From Atherinomorus stipes (lineage: Eukaryota > Chordata > Actinopteri > Atheriniformes > Atherinidae): 64,000 nt of DNA. Both the position numbers and the translations under genes were made by a program. Each line of letters starts with the position of its first letter. Position 1 is the stretch's first letter. The stretch is taken from assembly GCA_023101725.1 (NCBI GenBank), contig JALJCO010013744.1, positions 124,001-188,000 of the forward strand, written 5' to 3'. The notes beneath the pieces are model-generated. The model was given only the letters and a program-made list of their open reading frames with translations. It did not search any database and was not told the DNA's origin. Shown in pieces: positions 18,960 through 33,900 of the stretch.

Positions 18960-21900
18960 CTGCAGAGAGGAGAAAGGACAAGCAAAAATTAGAGTGAGAG
19001 GATAATGAGGGATCAGGCGACGTGGAAACATCAGACGGGGCACTTTCTCATTTTCTCTCCGGCAGAAGAGTCAGAAAAAAACCTTTTCTGCTGATGTTTT
19101 ATTGTGCGGCTCCTTCTTGTAACTCTGCCACTGTCAGGTTTTATGGTGTGTTATATTGCTACATCCGGCTATGCTCTGTTAAAGTAAAAAAATGATAAAA
19201 GGTATAACAACACGCTCTAGCTCTTGAAGCTGCCATCAAATACAAAATGGCTGGCAATTTTCATTTGGAGCTTAACTCCATAACCCTCATTCCTCTTTAT
19301 TTGAAGTTGAAATTGGCCCTAAATCCCATATAGTAAATCCTATATGGACTTTCACAGTTAAGTCGGAAGTGACCTTTCCTGTTTTAGGAGCGCCACCTTC
19401 ACCATCAAACCCAATCAATGACAACAAAGCGGCGGCCCCCGCCAGTTGTATATTTGATGTTGAGTGGGAGCTGATCCCCGCAGCACCTGAAGATGCTTGT
19501 TTGATTTAATGGCCTTTTCCTGTTCTCCAAATGTCCGGGGCCTCAACTGTTCTGTAAAAGCATGAATGCGATTTAAAAAGAAACGAAACAGAGCAGTGCA
19601 CACCTCTGGCACAAATAGAGATTGTGCTGTGTGAGTGTTTTGGACAGAAGGGGGGGCAGACAAAAACCCCATCGTGTCCTGTTCACCTTGAGAGGCTGTT
19701 ATTTCCTTGTATCTTCTGTTTGCCCTCTGAAGCATCCTGTGATGGCTATAAACATGTGACTACTTTGGCAGAGCATGCAGCACAGAGGAGTCGCTCGGCC
19801 GCTTTGAGCTGGATTATATAGCACTAACAGCTCTCCCTCTGTGCTGTGAGAGTACGACAAAGACAAATGTTGGTCAGAAAAAATAAAGGAAGTGTGGAAA
19901 TGAACATCCGTGTCATTATTCAGATTAAAAAAAGAAAAGACTGAGCGTGGCGTCCGACATGTCAGCCCAGCCATTCACCTCGCTGCGTGAGACACCAGCT
20001 TTATCTCGTATGGCTCAGACGCCGCTGTTTGCACAGTCTTGGGGAGAGAAAGATCAAATAAAAGGTTCTTGGCATTTTAAGTTTTATTGATCGGCCTCGT
20101 TCCACTAGGTCTGAACGCTTTACGCAGTCAGAAACAAACAGAAATGCAGCATGACAGAATGCCGAGCAGCCGCTGCCTTTTCAGGAAAACATGTTGTTAG
20201 GGACAGATCAAACAAGAGAGAAGTTGTTCCTTCCTAAGGCCTAAATGAGAATTGATTATGTTGAGCCAAACATTGCTAATTAAACCTGTAGTGCATCAAT
20301 TCAATTTGGAATTAATTGGGGTAAATAAAGTTGATTGGACAAATTAAGTGTTCCTATTTGATTTCATTACGAGGTAGAAATTAAATTGGAGGATGAGGGA
20401 TCAATGCATGGCTTCACTTTGTTACAGGTACTCTGGTGATAAAGTACAGTGACTGAGAGAACCAATTGGTCCGAGGTCGGCACAGATCCAAACCTATTCC
20501 ATCTTTTTTTGCTGCTGATAGGCAGCTAGCTTGCAGCCTTTCCAATTACAGCTGTTAAGGAGGATGTAGCAGGTAGAAGTTTAGCGGCAGACTTTAAGCT
20601 GCTTACCTGTTTCTGAGGGGAAAGGAAGAAGGGGGTCATGTTTTTCTTGCAGAAGTGATAGCTGTATCCATCAAGGCCACATTAATCCTATAATGTTAGC
20701 TGAGTAAAAAAGAGGATTAGCTCTCTAAGGCATTACTTTGTTTACTTGAACTTCAGGACAAACCCTTTTATTTGATGAAGTAATTCATACTGACTGATGG
20801 TCAAGAGGTTCGTAAATGTAGAGGAAAACATATGAAATTCAATTTGAACGCATTACGACTTCATGTTCTGTTTTCAGGCAGCGCACAAGCAGCGCTGCAA
20901 CCTCTCCTCACAGGGAGTCTGGGCAACTGGGGGCTCTCCAGAGCTTTAGTATCTAAGCTGCCTGCTCTGCCACGCTCCACTGACGATCAGATCTGCAATC
21001 AGATGAGGCATTATGTTCTTGTAAAGTCTGTATTTACCTCTCAAGTTTAAGTCTTTGTGCTAGCATTCTCCAGTCGGCTCCGTTGGGACAAGGGGCGTCC
21101 AGGCTGCTGCAGATCTTCTGCCTGATGAGGTATGGGATCTGAAAGGCGCTGGGTCCCGCAAGAGCTGTTGCATTATTGTCCATTAACAGAAACTCATAGT
21201 CCAGCGCCCGAGTGTCCTGGTGGGGGGGGAGGAGCGGCCGTGAAGCATTGGATTAAAACCTTCAGCTCTCAGCCAGTGATAATAATAAAAACGCTGAATA
21301 GGTGTGGTTGCATAATCGCTGAGTTTTTGCTCTGAGTGAGCGGTTACGCCGAACGTTACCTTGGCAATGTTGAAGTCCAGGCCGAAGCTCTGTCCCTCCC
21401 CCTCCACCTGCCACACGCACAGCTGGCAGGTGAGCTCGCAGGTGCTGAGGCTGAGGCGCTCCAGAGTGAACGTGCAGTGCAGGTACCGCTGGGAACCGTT
21501 CCAGATGTGGTAGAACGGGATCTCCTGCAGAACAAACGCAGTCAGAACTACATGTCTGAAACAGACCACAACACGACCCCCTGCCTGGAATACACCCAGA
21601 TTATCATTAATTAAACTGCCATTATCAGGTAAAAAGCGCTACATAAATCTAAAGCAGCAGACTAACTAGATTTGAGGAAGTAAAAGAGAATAAATGGATT
21701 GCCACTGGCAATTACATTCTTTAATGGGAGTTAAAGGATGACTAAGTGGGTAAGTATATTACTAAAGATATCAAATTTGGGATTTTAAGAGATTGCACAG
21801 GGTATCTCTTTTACATTGGTCTTATCTATTTTTCTCTCAGCTTCTCCTTGCATTCATGAACTGTTTTCTTGGAAAAGCTACAAACGAAGCTTCACATCAA

Positions 21901-24900
21901 TACTTTGAATCAAAAGGATGTTATGGAACAAAGATACTGTATACGCAAGTATACCGTTTGCCTTTATTAGAAGTATCTTAATATCTAAGATTCAGCTACT
22001 ATAGGGCATTTCCTTGAAATTTCTCAAATCTGACAATCTCAACATCTTTTTCTGTCGCTGCATATTCATGGCTAATTTGCATAACCCCAGAGAATTACAG
22101 CAGCAACGCTGGAATAAAGGGGCTTGCCAAACTTCCCACTTTACCCTGAGTTCAACTGTTAACAAGACCTGAGTGTGAGAGGAAAGTGGGCCTGCAGCAC
22201 ATGCTGACAACCAAATGGGGGCACTGTTACCCAGCCAGACCTGCAACAGGGGGAGCCGGGTGAAACGCACAAATGTCTTCAAGGGGCTCCAGGGAGACTA
22301 AAGGCCTTTTTGACTGCACTGCTGAGAGGGGAACAACACTTCCAAATGAACAGACACAGTCCAGAGAAATAAGCCTCTGCTGCGGGTGCATTGTTGTTGC
22401 TGCTGCTTGCTTGGCACAGTCTGTGTTCTCTCTTTGGGGACCTGGTGCTCAGCGCTCACATAGTTACAGCCAGAACATTTTCTAGTCCTCTTTGAATAGC
22501 CCTTGTGTTACAGTTGTCGGGCTGCAGTGTTGTTGGCCACGCAGGTACGGAGAGTCGGGTAAAAGGTGGAGAAGTTCCAAAATTCAGGTTGCAAAGTTCC
22601 AGATATTTACATACTGCTCTATATTTCAGCCGAGCTCCCAGAGAGCAACAGCTCATACAATCAATCAGCCTGCACCTTTGGCTACGTGCACACAACTCCA
22701 CTCCAATATGCACACGCACACACACACAAAACATGTAAAGTCTATGCACAGACACTGAAAGAAAAGGGTTACCATGGCTCCGGTAAGTGACTTAAAGCTT
22801 ATTGGACAAAGGAGTGTTGCAGAAACCGACTGGAAAAAAACCCTTTGTGTTAATCTTTAAAGTGATCAACTGAAGCCAAAGCAAAGCATGCTTAATTAAA
22901 ACTAGAATAAACACAAGTTTCCAGACTGGCTAGCAGACCGTGAGTCCTCATTAACAATGAAAAGGTGTTCCTGAAAAACTTTTAAATGATTTCATATGCA
23001 ACCATTTAAAAACTTCTTTCAATTATTCAGCTGTTTATTTTCTCTGAATAGCTCGTTTTAAATAACTTGTGACAGCGGGGATTTTAAATTAAGCATCCCA
23101 ACTAATACATTAGAGGACTATAGGAACCTGGTGCTGATACACTAATTTGACAGATCCAGTCAGGCACTTGTCTTCCATGTCTGTGCTCCTGTTCTGATCT
23201 GGTGTGACTCCCTGCACCTGAAGCCCCCTCCCCAAGGGCCGGCCAACACACCTGGTAGCCGGCTAGCAGCTTGCTCCTCCAGTGCGCCTGGGGCATGTCG
23301 TGGATGGACAGGCGTAGGTTGTGGTAGCTGTCTTTGAAAAGCAGGACGTGAGGTTCGTCAATCAGCCGGCCCCCGAGCTGCTGTTCCATCTGCATCACCT
23401 CCTGAGGAGAGAGGAAGAGGCAGCAAGATGCGTCAGGTCTCAGAGGAAGCACGTGCGCTGTCACAGTCGTAAAGGTAAGGAAAAATGAGCGCAGCGGTCT
23501 ATAAATGTTAGCTTTTTACAGTTTGTGTGGTGCATCGCTCGTGTATAAAATGACACCATTGGGGACAGGAAGATGTCAACACACACAGGTAGAAAAAAGA
23601 AGAAATTCAAGCAGACATGCAGCATTCAAAATTTGGACTCTCTCACACATACACACATAAAAACAGCAGGGGTGCAGTATATCTCCGGATCTGTATATAG
23701 TGTCTCTGTATGAAGCTGCAAAGGTCTGGAGCGACCCGTCTCCACAGAGCTTTTATGTCCCCATGAGGCTCGTCCCCTGCCTCGGTCTGTGCATGCCCAG
23801 CTTCCAGCAACTGCATTTGCATGCAAATGCTGCAGCCATCCCTGCTGACCAGCTACCTGGGCTGTGATGAAGTAACTGAACGAGCCATTAGTCAACTGCT
23901 CATTGTTCTCGCATGGCGAAACTCCTTAATTTCATTTTTGTTTTTGTGCCAGGAAAGATTTGTAAATGCATGCTTAATATTTTAATCTCTGTGGGACTTG
24001 CTCAGTGGACCATTTGTTGCCATCCAAATGACCATCTGGAATCGGGTGATAATATCCGCCACATTTTCCTCTGATTTATCAATTCAGTTTGAGCTGGATG
24101 CTGCACAAATCCTTAAAAATCCAGTTCTTTGGATAACATTCACATGTGCTACCTCACACTCCAAACAGGCGAGCATATTACAACACAGAAAACAGACCTC
24201 TGAAATTAGCAGTGTGAAAAGACCTTCGAAATAAGATATGTTATTTTAATCTGTCTGAGGAGAGAGAGGGGGGGCATGGGAACAGAAGGAAAAGCAGGCA
24301 GCCAGAATACGTCTCAGAGTCTAGGAGACGTATCTTAAAGCACCAAGAGGGAGACACATGTATAGATGGCGGCCATATGTTGAGCGCTGCATGCCAGCAT
24401 GGTCGCCCATAGTATGATTTCAGCAAAGATATCTAATTAAGGAGGAGAATGGTTGTAATCTCTATGTGCACAACACTGATTGAATTTTCTGGCCTTTTTC
24501 CCCAGGAATGAGCCAGACTGATTCCAATTATAACGGGAAGGAAGCTGTTAATTATCCATTTGGAATCTCTACCTGCGTTGTTTGATGTGCTTCCCTCCTT
24601 CACTGAAAGAGCTCCTTTAGGTTCAGCCCGGAAATTGAATTTCCATGTTTACTCAGCGCATTGCTAATTTCCACATTTGCTTTGTGCTCATCTACCTGTT
24701 AACATGAATATTACGCCTCTTCTGATTATCTATCTCAATTCCTGTATTTGCTTTGGTTAATTTATTCCACCTAAATGCCACACAACATTAAAAATTTACA
24801 ATTGGATTGGCTGAAGCTAGCTGGAGTATAGCACCACACTAGAGCCTTGAGATGTTATCCAGCCCAGTTTCTTACAGAGGGAAGGTCAGACAGTGGGTGT

Positions 24901-27900
24901 GAATTAAAGTGTCGGGGTCTAATGAGTTAATAACAGAGGGCAGTGCATTCTCTGCAGAAAAGCCCCCTGCTATTATGTCTCTTAGAGATACAAAAGGCAC
25001 ATTATGTGGGCTTTCAGAGAGGTTCATTTAAACAGTTCTTAAGCACAATTATTTGTTGGAGGCGATTAGCATTGCAAATTGGCTGGTGGACTTTGATCAG
25101 GTCTTTGACCTATAGACACAGATCTATAGGTGTGCTAGCAAGAGAAAGAGTGCAGAATGCCAATTATCTTATTATCAACATCTAGCTGCTACACCGAATA
25201 CTAAGTGGCCCATCCAGCAGTGTGTCAGGTTCGAGGCTGACATGGCAGGATTACAGTCAGACAGGGTCTAGGACACGATCCCTCTGCAACCCTGCAATGA
25301 CACTGAGCTCACAGAGGAAACAAACACAACACGAGACGCAGCGCTTCCTCCCTTTGAGAGTGAACACATCCCTGCGTTCAGAATGACACTGCGTCGCAGG
25401 CGTGCTGGTTATGTGTGACAAGAGCCTGTGAGTGTGTGTGTTGGTGTGTGTTTTTTGTACAGGATTTCAGCATATGTTCTGGACTGAGAGAATAATGGCC
25501 CTCTTTACGCCCCATTATCCTGTTAACAAATGACAGTGTGAATGAGCTAATAGATGAGAAGCTAAATTTGACCGTGTTATTTACTCTTTCTGGGGGAAAA
25601 CAATGCAAGCTTTTGAAATTAGTTTATCAAACCACGTATTAATCATCTCGGAGCAACGTTTCGTTTCCGTTCGGCAAACATAAGAAGAGCTGATCCTCTT
25701 AAGGCACCTGAACTATGGAGACATTAAGATGCATGACATGGGTGAGAAGTTCAAGTACCGCTGGAGAAAAACCCCTTTTGTTCTGACGGAATTCAAGATA
25801 GCCCGTGGTGTGTGTGAAGACTGTGAATTTAAGAGTCCGGCAGAGCCAAGACCACCCCCTGACATTCAATGAGGCTGGCTAAAGAGAGCGGGACGAAGCG
25901 GGGATGAGTGAAAGGAGCGGGAGGAAAGAAGAGAGACAGAGGCAGCTTAACATTTGTGTCTCCAGGTCACTAAAGTGGCCAGCTTTAGCAGGAGAGATAA
26001 CAGGATTACTGCAATCACGGCCACAGTTTTCTATGACTTCAACACCCTTTCCACCCCACTCCTCACCCATCCCCTCATCCTCTTGGCATGGACCAGAGCT
26101 GGGACTGTGATGGACTGGGGCCGGGCTCCACTGGGAAACAAGACACACTCATACAGCTAATCTCCTCAGGCTGGTGCTGACAGAAAGAGGTTAGTGGCTG
26201 CACCAAACTCTCTTGCAACAAAAACAGCCTGCTGTCAGAAAAAGCAACACAAGCTAAACAAATCAAAGCATTAGCCGAGGCCTGTGCATTAAGAACTGGA
26301 CGACTACAAAGTAGCAGACTTTCCTCCCAGCAAGGTCAAGCTCTTCCTCCTGGTCTTCTCTTGAATCAGCTTTGTGTGGAATAAACTGATGAACTTAACT
26401 AGCTCTGATGGGGATTATGAGCTGCGTTTGATCAGTTAATTAGTCAAGCTACATGCTGTCTGAAACATACAGGCTGTAATATCCTCATAAACTCACCCCT
26501 TCACTATTAGCAATGTGGTGCCCTCATGTTTAAAAATGTGCATTCATGGGGACGATCCATTTTCAGTGCTGCTCTTTTCAAGCAAATGCATTTGTTTATA
26601 GAGAGTAGGCTGGCTATGTGGGCTCCATAAATCTGTGTATTTGTCAGCAGGATGTGACAGGCTTTTCCTCTCTGACTGAGAGTCTATCAGTCTGAGCTCC
26701 AGTGGCCGTGCCCGCTACAGTCAACTCTGATTAATAACTACAAATAGAAGGGACTTGTCTGCTCAGTTATAAATGGAGACTGTGTTTGCAAGGGAAAAGA
26801 TGCACATTCTGCCTGATAAATCACAGAGCAGGACCTGAGAAAACACAGCACACAGGAACACAGAAATATAATATGGAAGCAATTTCTCAGCTGGACTCAG
26901 TGATAAAGCTGACTGTCTTGTTTAACTTAATGCCACCAATTACTGAGCTGTGCTCCTCTGGTTTTTTTAAAGCTAGGATTTCTTGCCAGTAACTTTTCTG
27001 ATGGTGGGATCAGAAAAACCGTTTGTATTACACTGTGCACATGCTGCCTTTCCCGCATCGGCTAGATAAAAGCAAAAAGTTTACGCTTCAGATGTAGCTG
27101 GCCGCTCCAGAGGTCGTGGAGAAATGCCATGGTGGGAGCATATAAACAGTTTATGAGCCATTTTAAGCACAAATAAGAATCATCTCATGAGGTCAAACGC
27201 TGTGCAAAAGAATCCAGGAGCTACTATTTAATCAGCAAGACATCCAATTAAACACCCATTTAACCCTGGAACATACATTTTTACAATCAAGAAACAAAGA
27301 GCTGGCTCTATTAGCCTCTTTGCATGAATACTGATGAGGGAGTCAATCTGCTGGGGGGCACAACGGGAATAAACTTTCCACAGTTTCTGCAGATTTTGAA
27401 TTTTGTCGCCAATTTAAATACACTAGAGTAACGGTTAAACACATGTAAAAGTCCTTCATCTATGCAGCACTGCATATATATGAGCTGAAGCTAACAGGAA
27501 TATCAGTTTTGCTGGAAATCAGCTAATAAGAAAGTTGCAGACAAACTAAGGTGTGCAACATCCTCTGGGTTCCATTAGTATGTTTTTAAGAAAATATGAA
27601 CATTATTTAATAGATGGGGAGATAACACAGAATTGCGCTCACCACTGCCTTGTCACTAATATGGCTTAAAAAAAATAAATACAATTTTTAAACAGAAGTT
27701 TATTGCAAACTGTTAAATGAGGAGCACATAATGGTCTTTTGTAAGTATAAAAGTCTCCTGCTCTATACAGAATAACTGACTCGTGCATCAACCTCCAAAA
27801 GATTAAGCTGACAGATTGTGGGTGGTTTATAAATCAGTCTACATTTTTTTAAAACTGCAAAACAACAACACTGGCTTCACAAAACACAGACATGTGGGTG

Positions 27901-30900
27901 TATGGGAGGAACATTTGGTTATCAGTAAACACAGAGATCTTTTTTATTATTGTTCCGCTGTTCAAATGTAGATTTTGCTCAGTGCAAAACATCTTTCATC
28001 CCAAAATCTAAAAATACAAAAACTAGAGACACTACACTCTGGTTTCCGTAACAACACCTTTTGTCGGCACCTTTCCGGTTAATTAGATGTCGGTGATGGG
28101 TGTTGGAGGCTTGGCTCTCTGCAGGTGTTTTAGTCAGCTGTGAGATGGCAGAACATCAGTGATGATCTCCCACTGGTCGAGCTGGGAACAACCAAGTGCA
28201 CAGTGAGGGTGCTACCGAACGGTGATTATGTCTCCTCTGCCGCTGTGCCAGCCTTGGCTGGGCCAACCAAGAGTGGGACACACATTAAATATTAACTTAA
28301 TTGGTCCCGGCAGAGGCCCACTAACATATGCCAAACATCAGACAGAAATGTCACTGTTTCCCCAGAGCTCCCGTACACTTAGGATCAAAGACAATAACAC
28401 TGGTTCTAATCTGCTGTAATAGGGAGATAAGAGATTCCATGGTACAGCACGCTCATGTCTGCGTGCGTTTCTGTCTGTCATCCTCTCTGATGGAGACTTG
28501 TCAGAACAGATTGATGGCAATTAATGGAGAAAAAAGCTCAGCCTCTTTTCTGGTTTCTATTTTTTCATCCTGCTTCTGAGTAGCCCATCTTGCATCAAAA
28601 GTAGAGCTTGTTTAATTCATGAAAAGTTGCCTTCTTGAAAAACAAGGTGCACCAGCACAAGCTGCATGTGCTGTTATAAAATTCACATGTCCTGAAGGCT
28701 TACTGTATATTAATATGGACACATCCTCTCCACTGAACCACCCCATGCTACTCCACCACTGTTCCATACCACACTTAACTCTAATAGCAGCCACGGTGAA
28801 AGTCTAATCATAAATGGTGCCATTTTAAAGATAGTGATTAGTGATTAGGCCCAACCTCTCCAGGGAAGTTTAATCTCCACTCAAAGTAGTGGAAGCACTT
28901 GCTAAATGAACTGCTCCCTCCATTATAGCACCAAGAGCAGCGTGGAGTTGAGATTACTAAACAGTGACGGCCACGTTTTAAATCACTCGCTAAAAACTAC
29001 AAAGCCCTGGAGACGCCGCGGCTTACCACAGGACCAGGTTGTGTGAGAGACGGGGAGCTAATGCACTCAAGGGCGTCGAGGGAGCCGGAGAGTATGGTAG
29101 CACGAGTGCTGGAGTCAACAAGCTCAGATGTCCTTTTTACTGGCTATGAGAGACAGAGAACAGTAGCACAAGGGCTAGCCAGGGGGAGAGGAAGGGAAAA
29201 AGGGTTTTTGTGCACCAGAGGCCTTCTTGCAGCCAACACAGTGCACAAGGTCATTTAAACAGTGACACTGCAGCAAAACACCACCGGCTCAACTCACGAT
29301 CTGAGCGCAAGTAAACATATAGGTTGAGGAGAGCAGTTTGTACCTCATATATGTCGCATATGTGGCACAGTATGCCAGACAGTAATTTAATGCAATAGTT
29401 GTAAGATAATGAAAGAAAAAGAGGCAGAACTGAGCTACAAAAAAGACAAATGCCCAATTCTGTAATTCCCAGCAAACACCCAGAGCCTGTGCACAGTTTT
29501 CATCTCATCATCATCATCTCTTGGAATGTGAATGGGCTAATTTCAGCATGACCTCCCAGTGACTCCCACTGTTCATGTCCCACAGCCATCCATAGATTGT
29601 GTCGGCGGCGCACCTCTGCATGCGGAGGTCAGCCATTACAGCCGGCAAAAGTGGATTCCAGCGGGAAGTGGCCCTTGTGGCTGTGGGTGGTGTCAGAGGA
29701 AGAGGAACGGCTTAAAGAGAGACAGAGAGGTGTGGAGAGCACGAGAGGGAGCACTGGGGGTTGCTGGGAAAAGATTGGGACAGACTCTCCTTTTAATTCA
29801 CTAATTAACCATGCAAATGAAATCTTAACAGGCTACTCAGAGGCAGTCCTCGAGGGAGGGAGCAAGGCATTAGCGCTTGATTATACTCTGTCCATGCGGA
29901 GGGGGAAAAAAGGGAAGTGAAATATGCTGCCGAACAAAGTGATAGGGAAACTTCTTGGCCCATGGCAGCCAAGCAGAACCTCAGATGGCATGAAAGGAAT
30001 GATGCATGTCTGTAGGGATGCACACAAAACACACACATACGTGCATTGTTTCAGTAGAGGAGGGACCCATCATCCCTGCAAACCGCACACCCGAGTCCCA
30101 TATCCTGTCATCACGCCTGCAGTGTTTTTCAATCTACCATGGCTGTGTGTCACTCCACTCACAAACCCTCCGTGTGGCAGATAATGCATTCTCATTAGGG
30201 CTGTAACGGTATGTGTATTTGTGCCGAACTGATCGGTGCACTACTCTCGGTTCGGCACGACCCTGTACCGAACTGTTGGACGCAAGATTTGTTTATTTAG
30301 CTATTTATTGTTTCATAAAGTTCTTGCATGCCATCGGACATAACTGAATGACGGATGGTGAAACTTTGCCTCCACTTGGTGCAGCGTGCTTACCATCCTG
30401 TTTCTAGCAACTTATAACAACATGGCATGGGAGCTAGTTGGGCTAGAGGAAGCGCCGTCAAACCTCAAGTCCTCCGTCTGGGAGCACCTCGGTTTTGATG
30501 AGGAGGGAGGAAAAAAAAAGCCGCCAAAACAAAAGCAGGTTGCCGACTAAGTCGGGTACACTCTCAAAAATAGAGGTACGAGACAGGAACATTTCTGTAC
30601 CTGTAGGTACATTTTTTTACAAATGTTCTCTCAAAAGTACACAATTGGTCTTTATGAGGCCAGAAGTACCTATATACTATGAAAAAGGGTTCAAAGTAAT
30701 ATAAAGAACAAATTTGTACCATTTCAACTCTAGGGGTACCTGCAGCATTGAAAAATGTGTGTAGCTTGTACAATAACTATATTTAGCAGTACTTCTAAAC
30801 AGTAGTATAATTAAAGTTATTATATTATGATTTTCCTAATAATCATAGTAATAGTTATATGTATAATTATATTATATGTGTTTGGCCCAATATTTATATA

Positions 30901-33900
30901 ATAATTATTCATTTATTATTAGCATCTTTGATTGTTGTCAAAATCTCTATTTTATTAACCTTTATTCATCGTTTTTAATTGGTTTAATTGTACTTTAACT
31001 GGTGCAGCTGGATAAGGTTACAAAAATGGACCAGGACCGAAGGGTACAGAAATGTCTTTCAAAAAGGAACACCCCCAGCGACGAGCGTTTGTACCCTTTT
31101 AAGTACAAATTGGTACCTCTATTTTTGAGTGTGTATGTACACTTTCAACATGTTAACACATCGAAAGCGACACCACACAAGTTTGAATGTTACTGGTTAC
31201 ACTACAAAACACTAATTTAGCGCAAACACGTGTAAAAACAGCAGCATGTTACTTATTTATGCATTTTTATGCAGGCAATCTGACTAGAAGAGTAACCTGC
31301 TGTGATGTTTACTTTTGTGATGAGCCAGAGTGAAATGAAAGTGGAGCTGTTTCTGTTAAAGGCTGCTCTTAACTCAGATGGTGTCACTTTAGATGTAAAA
31401 GCATTTTTTTTTTCAAAATTTCATTGAAAAGTGTAAAAAAACAAAACAAACAACCACCAGGATTTTCTTTATTTATGGTTATTTTTTCTTATTCAAACAA
31501 TATGGCAAAAAATTCCAAAATAAACAGCTTTGATGTTAAATTTTAGTGAACTTCTTCATAAAACATATTTGTATTCTTTTCCATTACTGTACCAAAGAAA
31601 AACTGAACCGTGACTTGTGTACCGTTACAGCCCTAAGTCTAATATATCACACTGGGCTGAAGTTGGTGCAATGTTTGCCGCAACTTACCTTGAAGACGTC
31701 CTGCGTGTCGTCCATGCAGTACACCCTGATGTTGTACTCCAGCGTGGAGCAGTAGGTGTCTGAGAAGAGCACCAGCCTGAGGCGCTTGGCTGCACCCATG
31801 TGCAGAGACTCCCCCACCAGGGCAAACGTACCCAGCTGCTCCGAGAACAGTCTGCACGTCTCAGCCTCGAGCTGGCAGTAGTAAGGCTCCGACACCATCT
31901 CCTCCCCCATCAGCAGGACGTCCTGGAGGAGGCAAGGGGAGGGGGGGGCAAGAAAAACACAAGGTGCGGATGGAAGGTCAAGCTCCCAATTTATGTAGCA
32001 TGGAAGGGTAATGTGTTTGCCTGAGTGCATGATGTGTGTACGTGTAGCTGCATGTTTGCAAAGGGCTCGCTTGGAAAGTGGTGCTGTAGCAAGACTCCAA
32101 CTATTCTTTCTGCTGAGTGACGAGGAAGCTAAAGGTCTTTAAGGTAATGTTACACAAGTTTCTGGGTAACAGTTTAGATCAGGGAAAAAGAGAGCACTTT
32201 GTTCTTGCTTCAAATTTCCTTTTCACCACAGTGCAGCTTACTACATACTGACATAAAGCCACAGATTCCCCTCATACAAAGACATTCTATAGAACACCAT
32301 CAATTTACTTAATAATGCATGAATGAGGTACTCAATTGACATGAAAGGAGACTCGAATAGATTCCTGGCAAGAATAGATGGTTCTGGAGAAATAAAAGAC
32401 TGGAGGTGCAGTGATTATTGGATTATTGGGATTTCCAGAATTTCCTCCCGTGTTTGTTTGAGATTAGTCAAGAAAGGTGGCAAAAGCTTGACAATTTATC
32501 TGGTAAACAACAGTCTACCTGATGAAAAAAACCTCAACAAACAGTAAAAGAATTAAATGGTTCTTTAATTTGCCATGGAGGGGAGTAAACAACAGATTTA
32601 AAGGTGTTGGAGAAACAACACCTTAAAAATTTCTGGCTTTGTTCTGTATCACAACGGCTTCCTTAATGAGGACAAGACAGATGTGAAAACAGCCAATCCC
32701 ATCACAGTTCAGAACTTGTTTTATGAGATAATTCCCTGCTCTCTCGGCTAATTTGATGGAGACAAATTGGACCCAGGGTGACAACATTTTCTCGAAAATC
32801 CCATCATGCCAGTTGACTGACTCGTCCCATTAGCCAATCACGCTGAAGAGAGTATTTTGCCTGCCAAATGCCCAGTGAGCCCTTCAAGGATCGATTCAAC
32901 CAGACACCATCAACGTCAATAGAATTAGTATTGACACGATTCATCTGCTATGCAACCACAATGCAGTCTTACTTTTTCATCATCTTAATATTTCTTCGAA
33001 GTGGAGTGGAGAGCGAGGCGGCTCAATTACGCCACTGAGCGTGCCTTCATTTCTCCGTCTGCTAACCTATTCTCGCCTCTTTTTACATCATCCTTTCTTG
33101 CAAATTTCTACACCCGTTCTGAATTACTTGCTTGTACTTTTCCTCTCCATCTGTCCCTACTTTCTTTCCCCCCTCTTTCACTATCTGTCACACTCTGCTC
33201 TTCTTTCCACTCTCATTCTTTCGTCCACCTGGCGCTTCCTTACTGTAGTGGCCACGCAGTCAGGCCGTTGGGCTATATTTGGTCTGGCGGATGATTAAAA
33301 GTGCTGGTCTAACCTCTGCCGCAGACAGGCCAATCCATCCCACAGACACCCCACCGCTGCCACACGGAGGGGAGGCTGAATAATTTATGCACAATATCGA
33401 ACATGAAAGAAGACCTAGTAACACTCCGAAGCCCACCAGCACCCTTTCCAATCTCTCTGGATTGTTGAGATGGGTATACTGCCTCAAACCACATTTGTTT
33501 GTGTGTGATTGTGCGAATGCATGTGGACACGAAAAAGGTTCTTCCCAACGCTGTGCTACTGCGCTCTGGCAGCTCTGGTTACTTTTGAATTTCATGGGTA
33601 GAAACACAGGGAGGGGAACTCTGTAATTGGAAGCAGCAGTCAAAAATGGTCAAGGAGCACTCAGAAGAGTACTTTGAGGATCAGTAATTTGCTTAGAGAA
33701 TTTCTGTTTTCAGAAACATGTTGCCTAGCAACCCTTGAGCTGGAGAGCCTGTGCTCCAAGGCTTTTGTTCCAGCCCAATGAGAAAACACCTGATGGTCAA
33801 TATAATTTAAACCCTGTGGAGGAGTGCAGGGCCAGATCTACCTGCGATACCCAGCAGCGAGTGAACTGCGGTCTGGGTTTCAACGTGCTCAGTAAAAGTT

